Positions 35,893-44,319 of a stretch of 64,000 nucleotides of DNA are shown here, piece by piece (position 1 is the stretch's first letter; every line of letters begins with the position of its first letter). The position numbers and the translations under genes were made by a program. Under the pieces are notes generated by a model. That model searched no databases. It had not been told where the DNA came from and saw nothing but the letters and a program-made list of their open reading frames with translations. This stretch comes from JBMDXK01 sp048594375. Lineage in GTDB: Bacteria > Pseudomonadota > Alphaproteobacteria > Rhizobiales > Methylopilaceae. The stretch spans positions 16,099-80,098 of the forward strand of contig JBMDXK010000010.1 of the NCBI GenBank assembly GCA_048594375.1, given 5' to 3'.

Positions 35893-35907
35893 CTTGCTTC
35901 TTTGAAA

Positions 35908-36561
35908 TTACGCCACCTTACTGCGCGCAGCTCTTTCATGTTCGGCGGCAAGAGTGGCGTCCAGTGCTTTGAGCTTTTGCACCGATGGGCGGTTTTCAAA
36001 CGCTGCAGCGTAGTTTTTAAGCACCGGCAGATCAGGCACCATTTCCCACCGCACAGCCCACATAAGGGTTGAACCCCAGAGCAAATCTGCTGCGGTGAAG
36101 GTATCTCCAAGGATGTATTGCCCTTTGGAAAGTTGATCGACCAGCGTTTTGAGCATGGTGTCGTAATCGCCATAAGGCATCATGGCGGGCAGGCCGGGTT
36201 CCCGTTTCAGGGCTTTGTCCACGATGGCCGGTTCAAACACTGCACCATAATAGGTAATCCAACGCAAATAAGAACCGCGCAACCTATCGCCCACCGCAGG
36301 CGCTAACGATGCTTCGGGGAAAGCATCATTGAGATAAATAAAAATTGCGCCTTGCTCGGTAACAAGCTCGCCATTGTGTTCAATAGCAGGAACCTTGCCC
36401 ATAGGATTGATGGCCAGATAATCTGGTGCGCGTTGTTCACCCGCGCGCAAATTGAGGACATGCAGGTGATGCGGAACGCCCATCTCTTCCAGAAGTACCC
36501 TCACGCTGAACGCGCGTGTCTGAGGTGCGTAATGAAAAATCAGCGGATTTTCTAAAGACAC
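35908..36561 (-). CDS. Glutathione S-transferase family protein
   Basis: 217 residues from a GTG with AAAGGAA 7 nt upstream; a longer ATG frame to 36651 lacks a ribosome-binding site and adds unrelated residues. The thioredoxin-like N-domain has 'LIFHYAPQTRAFSVRVLLEEMGV' with the expected Tyr/Ser-type position, 'NPMGKVPAIEHNGELVTEQGAIFIYL' (cis-Pro loop and glutathione gamma-glutamyl site). The helical C-domain has 'YILGDTFTAADLLWGS' (N-capping box). Substrate unknown. Lies downstream of thiC on the same strand, with a 112-bp gap. Confidence 0.88.
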   Translation of the reverse strand: MSLENPLIFHYAPQTRAFSVRVLLEEMGVPHHLHVLNLRAGEQRAPDYLAINPMGKVPAIEHNGELVTEQGAIFIYLNDAFPEASLAPAVGDRLRGSYLRWITYYGAVFEPAIVDKALKREPGLPAMMPYGDYDTMLKTLVDQLSKGQYILGDTFTAADLLWGSTLMWAVRWEMVPDLPVLKNYAAAFENRPSVQKLKALDATLAAEHERAARSKVA

Positions 36562-36673
36562 GGCCGTTCCTTTGTCTTTTATTGCTCTTAACAGCATTAC
36601 TGTGTGGTTAAAGCGCCCTGCCGTCAAGACAAAGCGAGACAGAGCCAGCATATTGGCTCTGTCCGAGATGCGA

Positions 36674-38539
36674 TTAGAATGCTTTGTTGGATTCTTTCAC
36701 GGCATCGGCAGAGATATAAACCTCGCTGCCCATACCTTTGAAGGTTGCCGACATTTGCGCCATGCCCATTTCTTTGTCGTTCAGCTTGGCCGCGTAATCG
36801 CGCACATCCTGCGTGATTTTCATGGAGCAGAATTTAGGCCCACACATGGAGCAGAAATGCGCCACTTTGTGTGCTTCTTTCGGCAAGGTTTCATCGTGGT
36901 AGGCGCGAGCGGTATCCGGGTCGAGGCCAAGGTTGAACTGGTCTTCCCAGCGGAAATCAAACCGCGCCCGTGAGAGCGCATCATCCCGCAATTGCGCTGC
37001 CGGATGGCCTTTGGCAAGGTCAGCGGCGTGGGCGGCAATCTTGTAGGTAATCACGCCGGTTTTTACGTCATCTTTGTTGGGCAAGCCAAGATGCTCTTTG
37101 GGTGTGACGTAGCACAGCATGGCGCAACCGAACCAGCCAATCATGGCGGCACCGATGCCGGAAGTGATATGGTCATAACCCGGTGCAATGTCGGTGGTGA
37201 GTGGGCCGAGCGTATAGAAAGGCGCTTCGCCACATTCTTTCAGTTGCTTGTCCATGTTGATTTTGATCTTTTGCATCGGCACATGGCCGGGGCCTTCGAT
37301 CATCACCTGAACGCCTTTTTCCCACGCGGTTTTGGTGAGTTCGCCCAAGGTTTCCAGTTCGGCAAACTGGGCGGCATCGTTGGCATCGGCAATGGAGCCG
37401 GGGCGCAGGCCATCGCCTAATGAGAAGGCCACATCGTAACGGCGCATGATGTCGCAAATCTCGTCAAAGTGCTCGTAGAGGAAGCTTTCTTTGTGATGCG
37501 CAAGGCACCATTTTGCCATGATGGAACCGCCGCGGGAGACGATGCCCGTGACGCGGTCGGCGGTGAGCGGCACATAAGGCAGACGCACCCCTGCATGGAC
37601 GGTGAAGTAATCCACGCCCTGTTCGCACTGTTCAATGAGCGTATCTTTATAAACTTCCCAATCGAGCTTGACGGGGTCGCCTTTCACTTTTTCCAGCGCC
37701 TGATAGATCGGCACTGTGCCGATGGGAACGGGCGAATTGCGTACAATCCATTCGCGGGTGTTGTGGATGTTGCGGCCGGTGGAGAGATCCATCACAGTAT
37801 CGGCACCCCAACGGATTGCCCAAACCAGCTTTTCCACTTCTTCTTCAATGGACGAAGAAACCGCAGAGTTACCGATATTGGCATTGATTTTGACCAGAAA
37901 ATTCCGGCCGATAATCATGGGTTCCAGTTCGGCGTGGTTGATGTTGGAAGGGATAATCGCGCGGCCACGGGCAATTTCATCGCGCACAAATTCCGGCGTA
38001 ATAAATTCCGGCAATGCCGCGCCGAAGCTTTCGCCATGTTTTAATGCTTCAGCGGCTTTTTCATGGATTTGGCTACGCCCCAGATTTTCGCGGGTGGCCA
38101 CATAAATCATTTCTTTGGTGATGATGCCAGCGCGGGCAAATTCATATTGCGTGATGGGTGCGCTGCCCACGCCGCGTACGGGCGCATGGGCGCGGGGAAA
38201 TTCACGCGCCAGATGATCGCCGGAAGCGTTGCCATTGTCTTCGGGTTTTATGGTGCGGCCCGTGTATTCTTCCACACCACCGCGTTCCTTGATCCAGGCC
38301 ATACGGCTGCGGGGAAGACCTGCTTCCAGATCAATGGTGACGGCAGGGTCGGTGTAGGGGCCGGAGGTATCGTAAACACGCACGGGCGCTTCTTTGGGAT
38401 CCGTCAGGCGGATTTCACGCAAAGGCACCCGCACATCGGCATTGGAAGGTGCTGGCATATAGATTTTATGCGAGCCGGGCAGAGGGCCAGATGTTATTGC
38501 TGCTGATTGCAGATTTTCAGGAGAAAGGGGTTTGTTCAT
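36674..38539 (-). CDS. thiC: Phosphomethylpyrimidine synthase
   Basis: 621 residues, normal for ThiC. Radical-SAM enzyme turning aminoimidazole ribotide into HMP-phosphate in thiamin synthesis. N-terminal ThiC-associated domain, 'VKINANIGNSAVSSSIEEEVEKLVWAIRWGADTVMDLSTG' core, 'EGPGHVPM' and the C-terminal Fe-S cysteines 'CSMCGPKFCSM'. The start at 38539 is preceded by a TPP riboswitch, so expression should fall when thiamin pyrophosphate is abundant. No other classical thiamin gene is adjacent. Confidence 0.97.
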   Translation of the reverse strand: MNKPLSPENLQSAAITSGPLPGSHKIYMPAPSNADVRVPLREIRLTDPKEAPVRVYDTSGPYTDPAVTIDLEAGLPRSRMAWIKERGGVEEYTGRTIKPEDNGNASGDHLAREFPRAHAPVRGVGSAPITQYEFARAGIITKEMIYVATRENLGRSQIHEKAAEALKHGESFGAALPEFITPEFVRDEIARGRAIIPSNINHAELEPMIIGRNFLVKINANIGNSAVSSSIEEEVEKLVWAIRWGADTVMDLSTGRNIHNTREWIVRNSPVPIGTVPIYQALEKVKGDPVKLDWEVYKDTLIEQCEQGVDYFTVHAGVRLPYVPLTADRVTGIVSRGGSIMAKWCLAHHKESFLYEHFDEICDIMRRYDVAFSLGDGLRPGSIADANDAAQFAELETLGELTKTAWEKGVQVMIEGPGHVPMQKIKINMDKQLKECGEAPFYTLGPLTTDIAPGYDHITSGIGAAMIGWFGCAMLCYVTPKEHLGLPNKDDVKTGVITYKIAAHAADLAKGHPAAQLRDDALSRARFDFRWEDQFNLGLDPDTARAYHDETLPKEAHKVAHFCSMCGPKFCSMKITQDVRDYAAKLNDKEMGMAQMSATFKGMGSEVYISADAVKESNKAF

Positions 38540-38595
38540 GAGCTGGATCTCGCTTTTGAAAAGATGCGGAGATCCGGAGAAAGGCGGCAAATTTC

Positions 38596-38696
38596 CGTCC
38601 CTTCGCCGGAAAAACCGGACGCAGGTTCAAAGGGTCATTACGGCCAGAATATATTCTGTGAGTAATATCTCAGCCCTTTCGCAAGGCACCCCTCGG
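38596..38696 (-). promoter_or_regulatory. TPP riboswitch (THI element) of thiC
   Basis: Minus strand shows GGGGTGCC, GGGCTGAGAT, ACCCTTTGAACCTG and TCCGGTTTTTCCGGCGAAGGGA in the right order and spacing, the conserved pieces of the THI box. It ends about 57 nt before the thiC start codon. Confidence 0.95.
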
Positions 38697-38941
38697 CAAT
38701 AGTCAGCATAACGTTTAACGCATAACGCGGTCAGGTCAATGCTTTTTTGAAGAAAGAATGTCTCGTGAATGTTTAAATAAGATTGTAAAGCGTATTTTTT
38801 AAATGCTGTGCTATTTATAGTATTTTTAGACAATCGGCGCTTTCGTAAGATTAAATTATAGTTTTAAAGGTTTTCATTGATTATTTTTTTGTGTTCCTCT
38901 ATCAAGAATTAGTTTTAAATAAAAGCTGTTGAGTAATCATT

Positions 38942-39436
38942 ATGGTATCTGAGTTTTATGTTCGGTGTTCTTCCAGTCTTCAAGTTGATGCGAATACTTC
39001 AAGTTTTGAGTTTGATTCTGCGTTAAATTTTTCTGCAGACAATGCAAATCAGAATATGCCCATAAGGAACTATATTTCTTCAATTCCGCAAAGCTTGAGC
39101 GACGTGCAAAATACCTTTCATCAGCGCAGCGCGCTTCGGAAAGCCTATCGTGATTTCAAGGCTGGTGGGTATGCTCTGAACGTGCAGGTAAATCGTAATA
39201 CACTGAAAAGAATTCACGAGCGTGCAGAAGAAGCGTTCAAGCGCCTTGATGAAACTGGAAATATCAGAGATAAAGATCAGCGTCGGTTCGATGCTATCGA
39301 CAATAAGAATACCCTTTACAGTCTCACAGATCCCGCTAGCCCTACGAATACTCATAGATCCCAGTCTCCGTCGCGTTCTTTTAGGAGTTCTGAATTATTG
39401 GCGGATGATCCCCGATATACGCAGGTTAAATGGTAA
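38942..39436 (+). CDS. Orphan hypothetical protein
   Basis: 164 residues, not recognised. The N-terminus is Ser-rich; a charged helical middle (about 55-115, 'RKAYRDFKAGGYALNVQVNRNTLKRIHERAEEAFKRLDETG') is followed by a Ser/Arg/Pro-rich tail. No signal peptide or membrane span. The ATG has only a weak GAG upstream. AT-richer than its neighbours, and flanked by AT-rich sequence, like the orphans at 29942 and 58720. Confidence 0.45.
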   Translation: MVSEFYVRCSSSLQVDANTSSFEFDSALNFSADNANQNMPIRNYISSIPQSLSDVQNTFHQRSALRKAYRDFKAGGYALNVQVNRNTLKRIHERAEEAFKRLDETGNIRDKDQRRFDAIDNKNTLYSLTDPASPTNTHRSQSPSRSFRSSELLADDPRYTQVKW

Positions 39437-39491
39437 ATTTTGATCTTTGATCTGAACCTTCGTTCATCTCAATCGTGTGAATGCCAAACAC

Positions 39492-39525
39492 GGCAATCTC
39501 CCCTCTTGTAAGCGGGGGGGATTGC
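39492..39525. other. Stem-loop upstream of the cobW-type gene
   Basis: GCAATCTCCCC/GGGGGGATTGC (one mismatch), no T run; 40 bp before the GTPase start, so it may terminate the upstream gene or lie in the leader. Confidence 0.4.
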
Positions 39526-39564
39526 GCTTAATTAAAAGCCAAGACGCGCAACAAGGAGCTTGTC

Positions 39565-40626
39565 ATGGCCGATCATAAAATTCCTGTTACTGTGCTTACG
39601 GGTTATCTGGGCGCAGGAAAAACCACGCTGCTCAACCGTATTCTGTCGGAAAATCATGGCAAGAAATATGCGGTGATTGTCAATGAATTTGGCGAAATCG
39701 GGATTGATAATGATCTTGTGGTGGGTGCGGATGAAGAAGTGTTCGAGATGAACAACGGCTGCATTTGTTGCACCGTACGCGGCGATTTGATCCGCATCAT
39801 TGAAAATCTGATGAAGCGGCGTGGCAATTTTGATGCGATTATTGTCGAGACCACTGGTCTGGCCGATCCGGCTCCGGTGGCGCAAACATTCTTTATGGAT
39901 GAGGATATTGCCAGCAAAGCGCGGCTGGATGCGGTGGTGACGGTTGCGGATGCCAAGTGGCTGCGGGAGAGGCTCAAAGATGCCCCTGAAGCCAAGAACC
40001 AGATTGCTTTTGCAGATGTGGTGCTGCTGAACAAAACCGATCTGGTAAGCGCCGATGATCTGGAAGAGGTTGAAGCGCGTATTCGCGGCCTCAATCCTTA
40101 CGCGCGGGTGATCCGTACTGAAAAGTGCAGTGTGCCGCTGGATGCTGTTCTTGAGCAAGGCGCGTTTGATCTGCAACGTATTCTGGACATCGAGCCGCAG
40201 TTCCTTGAGGAATCGCACGACCATCACCACCACCATCACGATCATGAATGCGGTGCGGGTTGCACTCACGACCATCACCATCACCATCACGACCATCACC
40301 ACAGTCATGGTCTGAAGGTGCATCATGATGAGCAGATGCAGTCGGTATCGCTCACCTTGCAAGGGGATGTGGATCCGGAGCGGTTTTTGCCGTGGGTGCA
40401 GGATCTGGCGCAGAAGGAAGGCCAGAATTTTCTGCGCTGGAAAGGTATTGTCGCGTTCAAGAACGAGCCCAAGCGGTTTGTATTGCAGGGCGTGCATATG
40501 ATTGTTGATGCTGATTTGCAGCGGGAATGGAAAGCGGATGAGCCGCGTATTTCCCGTTTGGTATTCATTGGCCGTGATTTGCCAAAAGCTGCTTTGCAAG
40601 CCGGTTTTGAAGCTTGCGCAGCCTGA
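39565..40626 (+). CDS. CobW/ZNG1-type G3E GTPase, putative zinc metallochaperone
   Basis: 353 residues. P-loop 'GYLGAGKTT' (13-21), metal-binding CxCC in 'NGCICCTVRGDL' (Cys66, 68, 69), 'VETTGLADP' (Walker B region), 'NKTDLV' (guanine specificity). A His-rich insertion (about 216-250, 'SHDHHHHHHDHECGAGCTHD') precedes the CobW_C domain with 'RWKGIVAFKNEPKRFVLQGV'. Such proteins load zinc or cobalt onto client enzymes and are often induced under zinc limitation. AAGGAG 7 nt upstream. The WD40 gene that commonly follows this family lies 3.7 kb away, with an ABC importer between. Confidence 0.9.
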   Translation: MADHKIPVTVLTGYLGAGKTTLLNRILSENHGKKYAVIVNEFGEIGIDNDLVVGADEEVFEMNNGCICCTVRGDLIRIIENLMKRRGNFDAIIVETTGLADPAPVAQTFFMDEDIASKARLDAVVTVADAKWLRERLKDAPEAKNQIAFADVVLLNKTDLVSADDLEEVEARIRGLNPYARVIRTEKCSVPLDAVLEQGAFDLQRILDIEPQFLEESHDHHHHHHDHECGAGCTHDHHHHHHDHHHSHGLKVHHDEQMQSVSLTLQGDVDPERFLPWVQDLAQKEGQNFLRWKGIVAFKNEPKRFVLQGVHMIVDADLQREWKADEPRISRLVFIGRDLPKAALQAGFEACAA

Positions 40627-40631
40627 TAGAG

Positions 40632-40666
40632 AGTGGTTTCAATTAAGAATTTTACATGAAGCCACT
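40632..40666. repeat. Stem-loop AGTGGTTTCA (copy b)
   Basis: Arms AGTGGTTTCA and TGAAGCCACT (one G-U) directly after the GTPase stop; same stem sequence as the hairpin at 29886. Confidence 0.5.
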
Positions 40667-40669
40667 ATA

Positions 40670-41091
40670 AGTTATTGTTTTTTTGCTCAATTTTAGCTGG
40701 GCTGGCCGCGGTTTACAATGAAATGATGATTTTATTGTAACCCGCTACAGTCTTTGATGATCTACGGCTATAAGGCCGGGTCATTCAGGCTCTCAGCCGA
40801 TGGATTAACCCGATCCCCCCTTTCCCCGCTCTCTTTATGGTTGCGTTTCTTACAAGAAAAAGTGGATGCTAGACATAAGTCTTGTTGAGGGCTGCGTCCG
40901 AATCAGAAAGTCTTGTGCAGGCACATTCATTTGTTAAGCCTTTGTTAAGAGACGGCGGTGCGTACTGTCACTATCAGCTTTTCTGCAAAGGCTTTGCAAC
41001 GCGGATATATACATAAAAAAACACACGCTTTCCGGCCATAAGTGCAGAAAACTGCCACAGCCATGGAAACGTGTTCCAGAGGGAGAACACC
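40670..41091. other. Gap before the ABC importer, no gene seen
   Basis: About 420 bp without a credible reading frame or recognisable riboswitch; it must contain the promoter of the importer operon. AGGGAG precedes the start codon at 41092. Confidence 0.4.
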
Positions 41092-42075
41092 ATGTCATTT
41101 TACAAAACCATGGCGGCTGCAACGGCTGCACTTTTGCTCACAACGTCGCTCAGCAGTGCTGCGGATGTTGTGCGTCTGGGCAATCTGAAGTTTGCCCATT
41201 ATGGCGCCATTTCTTACATGAAAAATATGTGTAAGAAGTATGATCTGGATGTGCGCGAGCGCGTTTTTGCCAAGGGGATTGACATCATGCCGGCCATTGT
41301 GGCGGGCGAGATTGATATTGCGGCCAGCGCGGTGGATGCAGCGATTGCGGGTCGTTCGCAGGGCGTGCCGATTTATGCGGTTGCGGGTTTTGCGGAAGGT
41401 GGCGCGCGCATTGTTGCGGGCAATAAAACCGCCATCAAAAGCATGGCTGATTTTAAAGGCAAAAAAGTCGGCGTGGCGCGTGGCGGTGCGCAGGAATTGT
41501 TGCTTTTGGCAGAGCTGGATAAGCATGGCCTGACATGGTCTGACAAGCCGGGCAGAGGTGATGTGCAGATTATTTACATGGCTTTCCCTGATCTTAATCA
41601 GGCGGTGATGGCGGGTGATATTGATGGCATGAGCCAGTCCGAGCCATATGCCAGCCAGGCCATTAACAAGGGCTTTGGCGTGGAAGTCATCAAGCCTTAC
41701 GACACCCCGCTGGGGATGCCGGTGCGCTCACTGGTGATGTCGGAAAAAATGTATGGCAATGCGGATGTTGCCCAGCGGGTGCTGGATTGTTTTGTGGAAG
41801 CCACCGATACCTTTATTAAAAATCCGCAGCTTGCGGAAGAATTTGTCATCAAGGATATGTTCCGCGGACAGATTACATCCCAAGATTTCAAAGACGCAAT
41901 CGGCAATTCGCCTTATACGTTCCATATCACCACAGAACATGTGCAGCTCACCACAGATCTGATGCAGAAATACGGTGTTGGCCGGATGCAGAAGCCGCCA
42001 ACAGCGTCCGACTGGGTGAAGCTGGATCTTCTGGAAAAAGCCGAGGCGAAGCTGTCTGAAAAAGGGAAGCAGTAA
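41092..42075 (+). CDS. ABC importer substrate-binding protein (SsuA/TauA/THI5-like)
   Basis: 327 residues. Signal peptide MSFYKTMAAATAALLLTTSLSSAA; mature part with 'RLGNLKFAHYGAISYMKNM', 'DIMPAIVAGEIDIAASAVDAAIAGRSQG', 'SMADFKGKKVGVARGGAQELLLLAEL' and 'DLNQAVMAGDIDGMSQSEPYASQAI', the layout of nitrate/sulfonate/taurine/HMP binding proteins. Which ligand cannot be read from the sequence. AGGGAG lies upstream; the stop overlaps the permease start by one base (TAATG). Confidence 0.88.
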   Translation: MSFYKTMAAATAALLLTTSLSSAADVVRLGNLKFAHYGAISYMKNMCKKYDLDVRERVFAKGIDIMPAIVAGEIDIAASAVDAAIAGRSQGVPIYAVAGFAEGGARIVAGNKTAIKSMADFKGKKVGVARGGAQELLLLAELDKHGLTWSDKPGRGDVQIIYMAFPDLNQAVMAGDIDGMSQSEPYASQAINKGFGVEVIKPYDTPLGMPVRSLVMSEKMYGNADVAQRVLDCFVEATDTFIKNPQLAEEFVIKDMFRGQITSQDFKDAIGNSPYTFHITTEHVQLTTDLMQKYGVGRMQKPPTASDWVKLDLLEKAEAKLSEKGKQ

Positions 42076-42884
42076 TGGCATTGCGGTTCCCAAGAGGCAT
42101 TCTTGTTCCTGTTGTGGTGTTGCTTATCTGGCATATCCTCTCCACAACAGGCGTGTTCCGCCCTGAAATTCTACCATCGCCTTTGGCGGTGGTAGAGCGG
42201 TGGTTTATGTATTTGCTGCCACTGGAAGAGTTTGATCCGCAATATTCATCCTATTTTGCGTGGTTGTTTTCCGGCGAATTGCTGGGCGATATGTATGCCA
42301 GCCTGAAGCGTGTGGTGATTGGCTTTGCGGTGGGGGCGGGTCTGGCCTTGCCGCTGGGTCTGATGATGGGTGCGAACAAGCGGGTTTATGATGAGTGTGA
42401 TCCGTTGGTGCAATTCCTGCGGCCTATTCCGCCGATTGCGTATATTCCGTTGTCTATTTTGTGGTTTGGTTTGGGGGATCCACCGGCGATTTTCCTGATT
42501 TCCATTGGTGCGTTTTTCCCTGTGTTGATTAACACGATTGCAGGAGTGCGGAATGTGGATAGCATTTACATTCGCGCGGCGCAGAATCTGGGTGCCAATC
42601 CGTTTACCATGTTCCGGCGGGTGATTTTACCGGCAGCTACACCGTATATTCTCACCGGCGCGCGTATTGGTATCGGTACGGCGTTTATCGTGGTGATTGT
42701 TGCGGAAATGATCGCGGTGAACAGCGGTCTGGGTTACCGCATCAACGAGGCGCGGGAGTATCTGTGGTCGGATAAGGTGATCGCGGGAATGGTGAGCATC
42801 GGGATGCTGGGTCTGGCCATTGATCTGGGGGTGACACGGCTCAACAATTATTTGTTGCGCTGGCACCGTGGCCTTCAGAATTGA
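42075..42884 (+). CDS. ABC importer permease (SsuC/TauC-like)
   Basis: 269 residues, about six membrane spans. The cytoplasmic EAA-type loop is 'IRAAQNLGANPFTMFRRVILPAATPYILTGARIGIG' (about 170-205), which docks to the ATPase; the C-terminus 'YLWSDKVIAGMVSIGMLGLAIDLGVTRLNNYLLRW' matches the family. Overlaps the binding-protein stop by one base, so it is translationally coupled. A GC-rich hairpin follows before the ATPase. Confidence 0.9.
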   Translation: MALRFPRGILVPVVVLLIWHILSTTGVFRPEILPSPLAVVERWFMYLLPLEEFDPQYSSYFAWLFSGELLGDMYASLKRVVIGFAVGAGLALPLGLMMGANKRVYDECDPLVQFLRPIPPIAYIPLSILWFGLGDPPAIFLISIGAFFPVLINTIAGVRNVDSIYIRAAQNLGANPFTMFRRVILPAATPYILTGARIGIGTAFIVVIVAEMIAVNSGLGYRINEAREYLWSDKVIAGMVSIGMLGLAIDLGVTRLNNYLLRWHRGLQN

Positions 42885-42899
42885 GGGCTTTCCTTTGAG

Positions 42900-42927
42900 C
42901 GGTGCGCGGTATCCTGCGCACCGTTTT
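42900..42927 (+). terminator. Hairpin between permease and ATPase genes
   Basis: CGGTGCGC/GCGCACCG followed by TTTTGTTTG. It resembles a terminator inside the operon and may reduce ATPase expression relative to the upstream genes. Confidence 0.6.
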
Positions 42928-43014
42928 GTTTGAATTTATTCATTGCACAGGGTGTTTTCAATTGCTGGAAAGCTTTGAAGGGGTGCTGTGTAAAAAGAAG
43001 AAAGCAGGTTGCCG

Positions 43015-43824
43015 ATGCAACAGACAGAAAATCCGCAAATCACCATCCAGAACGTGCAAAAAGTGTTTGGTGGTGGTGAAAGCGCGGTTGTGGCGCTTAA
43101 AGATATTGATCTTGAAATCCGTTCTGGTGAATTTGTGTGTTTGTTGGGTCCTTCGGGGTGTGGCAAATCCACTTTGCTCAATGCCATTGCAGGGTTTTCT
43201 TTGCCAACGGGTGGGGCGCTCAAGGTAAATGGAGCGGATATTACCGCACCGGGGCCGGATCGCGGCATGGTGTTTCAGGAATATGCGCTGTTTCCATGGA
43301 TGACTGTGGAAAAGAATGTGGCATTCGGCCTTGAAATCAAGGGTACGCCGAAAGAAAAGATCAAGGAAACGGTTGCTGAATTGCTGGATATGCTTGGCCT
43401 TAAAGAATTTGCAACGCGGTTTCCCAAGGATCTTTCGGGCGGGATGCGGCAGCGCGTGGCCATTGCGCGTATTCTGGCGCTTGATCCGCCCATCATGCTG
43501 ATGGATGAGCCGTTCGGCGCGTTGGATGCGTTGACCCGCCGTTCGTTGCAGGACGAGTTGCTGCGCATCTGGGAAAAATTTGGCAAAACCATTGTGTTTG
43601 TTACCCATTCCATTGAAGAAGCGGTATATCTGGGTACAAAGGTTGTCACCATGACGTACCGGCCAGGCACCATCAAGCAGATTACGCCGGTTGATTTGCC
43701 GCGCCCGCGCGACACCGCTTCCACCGCGTTTAATGACATTAAGCGTGAGCTTGCCGAAATGGTTCATGCCGAGCAGAACAGGTTTAGTGATGATGAGAAG
43801 AAGCGTGGCCTAACCCTCGACTAG
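43015..43824 (+). CDS. ABC importer ATPase (SsuB/TauB-like)
   Basis: 269 residues. Walker A 'GPSGCGKST' (about 43-51), Q-loop 'MVFQEYALFPW', signature 'LSGGMRQR', Walker B 'IMLMDEPFGALD' and H-loop 'VFVTHSIEEAVYL'. Energises the importer encoded upstream. ATG at 43015 has AAGCAGG upstream. The gap of 130 bp to the permease holds a terminator-like hairpin. A palindromic repeat starts at the stop codon. Confidence 0.93.
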   Translation: MQQTENPQITIQNVQKVFGGGESAVVALKDIDLEIRSGEFVCLLGPSGCGKSTLLNAIAGFSLPTGGALKVNGADITAPGPDRGMVFQEYALFPWMTVEKNVAFGLEIKGTPKEKIKETVAELLDMLGLKEFATRFPKDLSGGMRQRVAIARILALDPPIMLMDEPFGALDALTRRSLQDELLRIWEKFGKTIVFVTHSIEEAVYLGTKVVTMTYRPGTIKQITPVDLPRPRDTASTAFNDIKRELAEMVHAEQNRFSDDEKKRGLTLD

Positions 43825-43946
43825 AAGGCGCTGTGTTGGGTGTTAAGCGCCAGCTTATTTGCGCTCCGGTACTCATGTACTTTGAGTACACTCCGTTCCG
43901 GTGCTCAATAACCCAACGCTTTCCACCTCACCCCAGCGCATTCAAG
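43825..43946. repeat. Intergenic palindromic repeat, copy 8
   Basis: Directly after the ATPase stop. Core GCTCCGGTACTCATGTAC...GTACACTCCGTTCCGGTGCTC; arms GCGCTG..TTGGGTG and CACCCCAGCGC. Confidence 0.85.
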
Positions 43947-43949
43947 GTG

Positions 43950-44150
43950 GTAGTTCTGGGTGGTGGGTGACGAGCACAGGTCTGTCTGCGCTCCGCTGCT
44001 CACGTACTGTAAGCACGCTGCGCTCCGGTGCTCTTAGACTCTCTACAAAATTTATTTTGGTGGCCTGCGAACGGCACATTTTATGCGCTTCGATACTCAC
44101 GTACCCAAAAGTACGCTCCGTTTCGATGCTCTCAAATTCTTGTTCTCGTC
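43950..44150. repeat. Intergenic palindromic repeats, copies 9 and 10 (degenerate tandem)
   Basis: Copy 9 core GCTCCGCTGCTCACGTACTG near 43990-44032; copy 10 core CTTCGATACTCACGTACCC..GTACGCTCCGTTTCGATGCTC at 44088-44132. The outer arms have decayed. With copy 8 they fill most of the 495-bp gap before the WD40 gene. Confidence 0.75.
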
Positions 44151-44178
44151 TATCCAAATTAAATTCTTGAACCTCCGC

Positions 44179-44203
44179 CGTCATCCCGGCGTAGGCCGGG
44201 ATC
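44179..44203 (+). repeat. CGTCATCCCGGC short repeat, copy 1
   Basis: CGTCATCCCGGCGTAGGCCGGGATC, a hairpin (CCCGGC/GCCGGG) seen four times in this window, always in this orientation. Here the 3' extension CCACGAAAGAA is absent. Confidence 0.85.
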
Positions 44204-44319
44204 TTTGAGAGCAGCATCTATCCAGAAGACAGAGCGTGGAACAAAACGCTGTCTTTATTCTTTGCTCGCTTTGCTATAGGAAGAAGTCATTCTTTTCTTT
44301 CTTATAAAACAGTGCAGCC

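Noticed and set aside
40670..41091. TPP riboswitch ahead of the THI5-like importer
   Set aside because: The conserved CTGAGA and GAACCTG pieces are absent; only chance fragments such as GGCTCTCAG.
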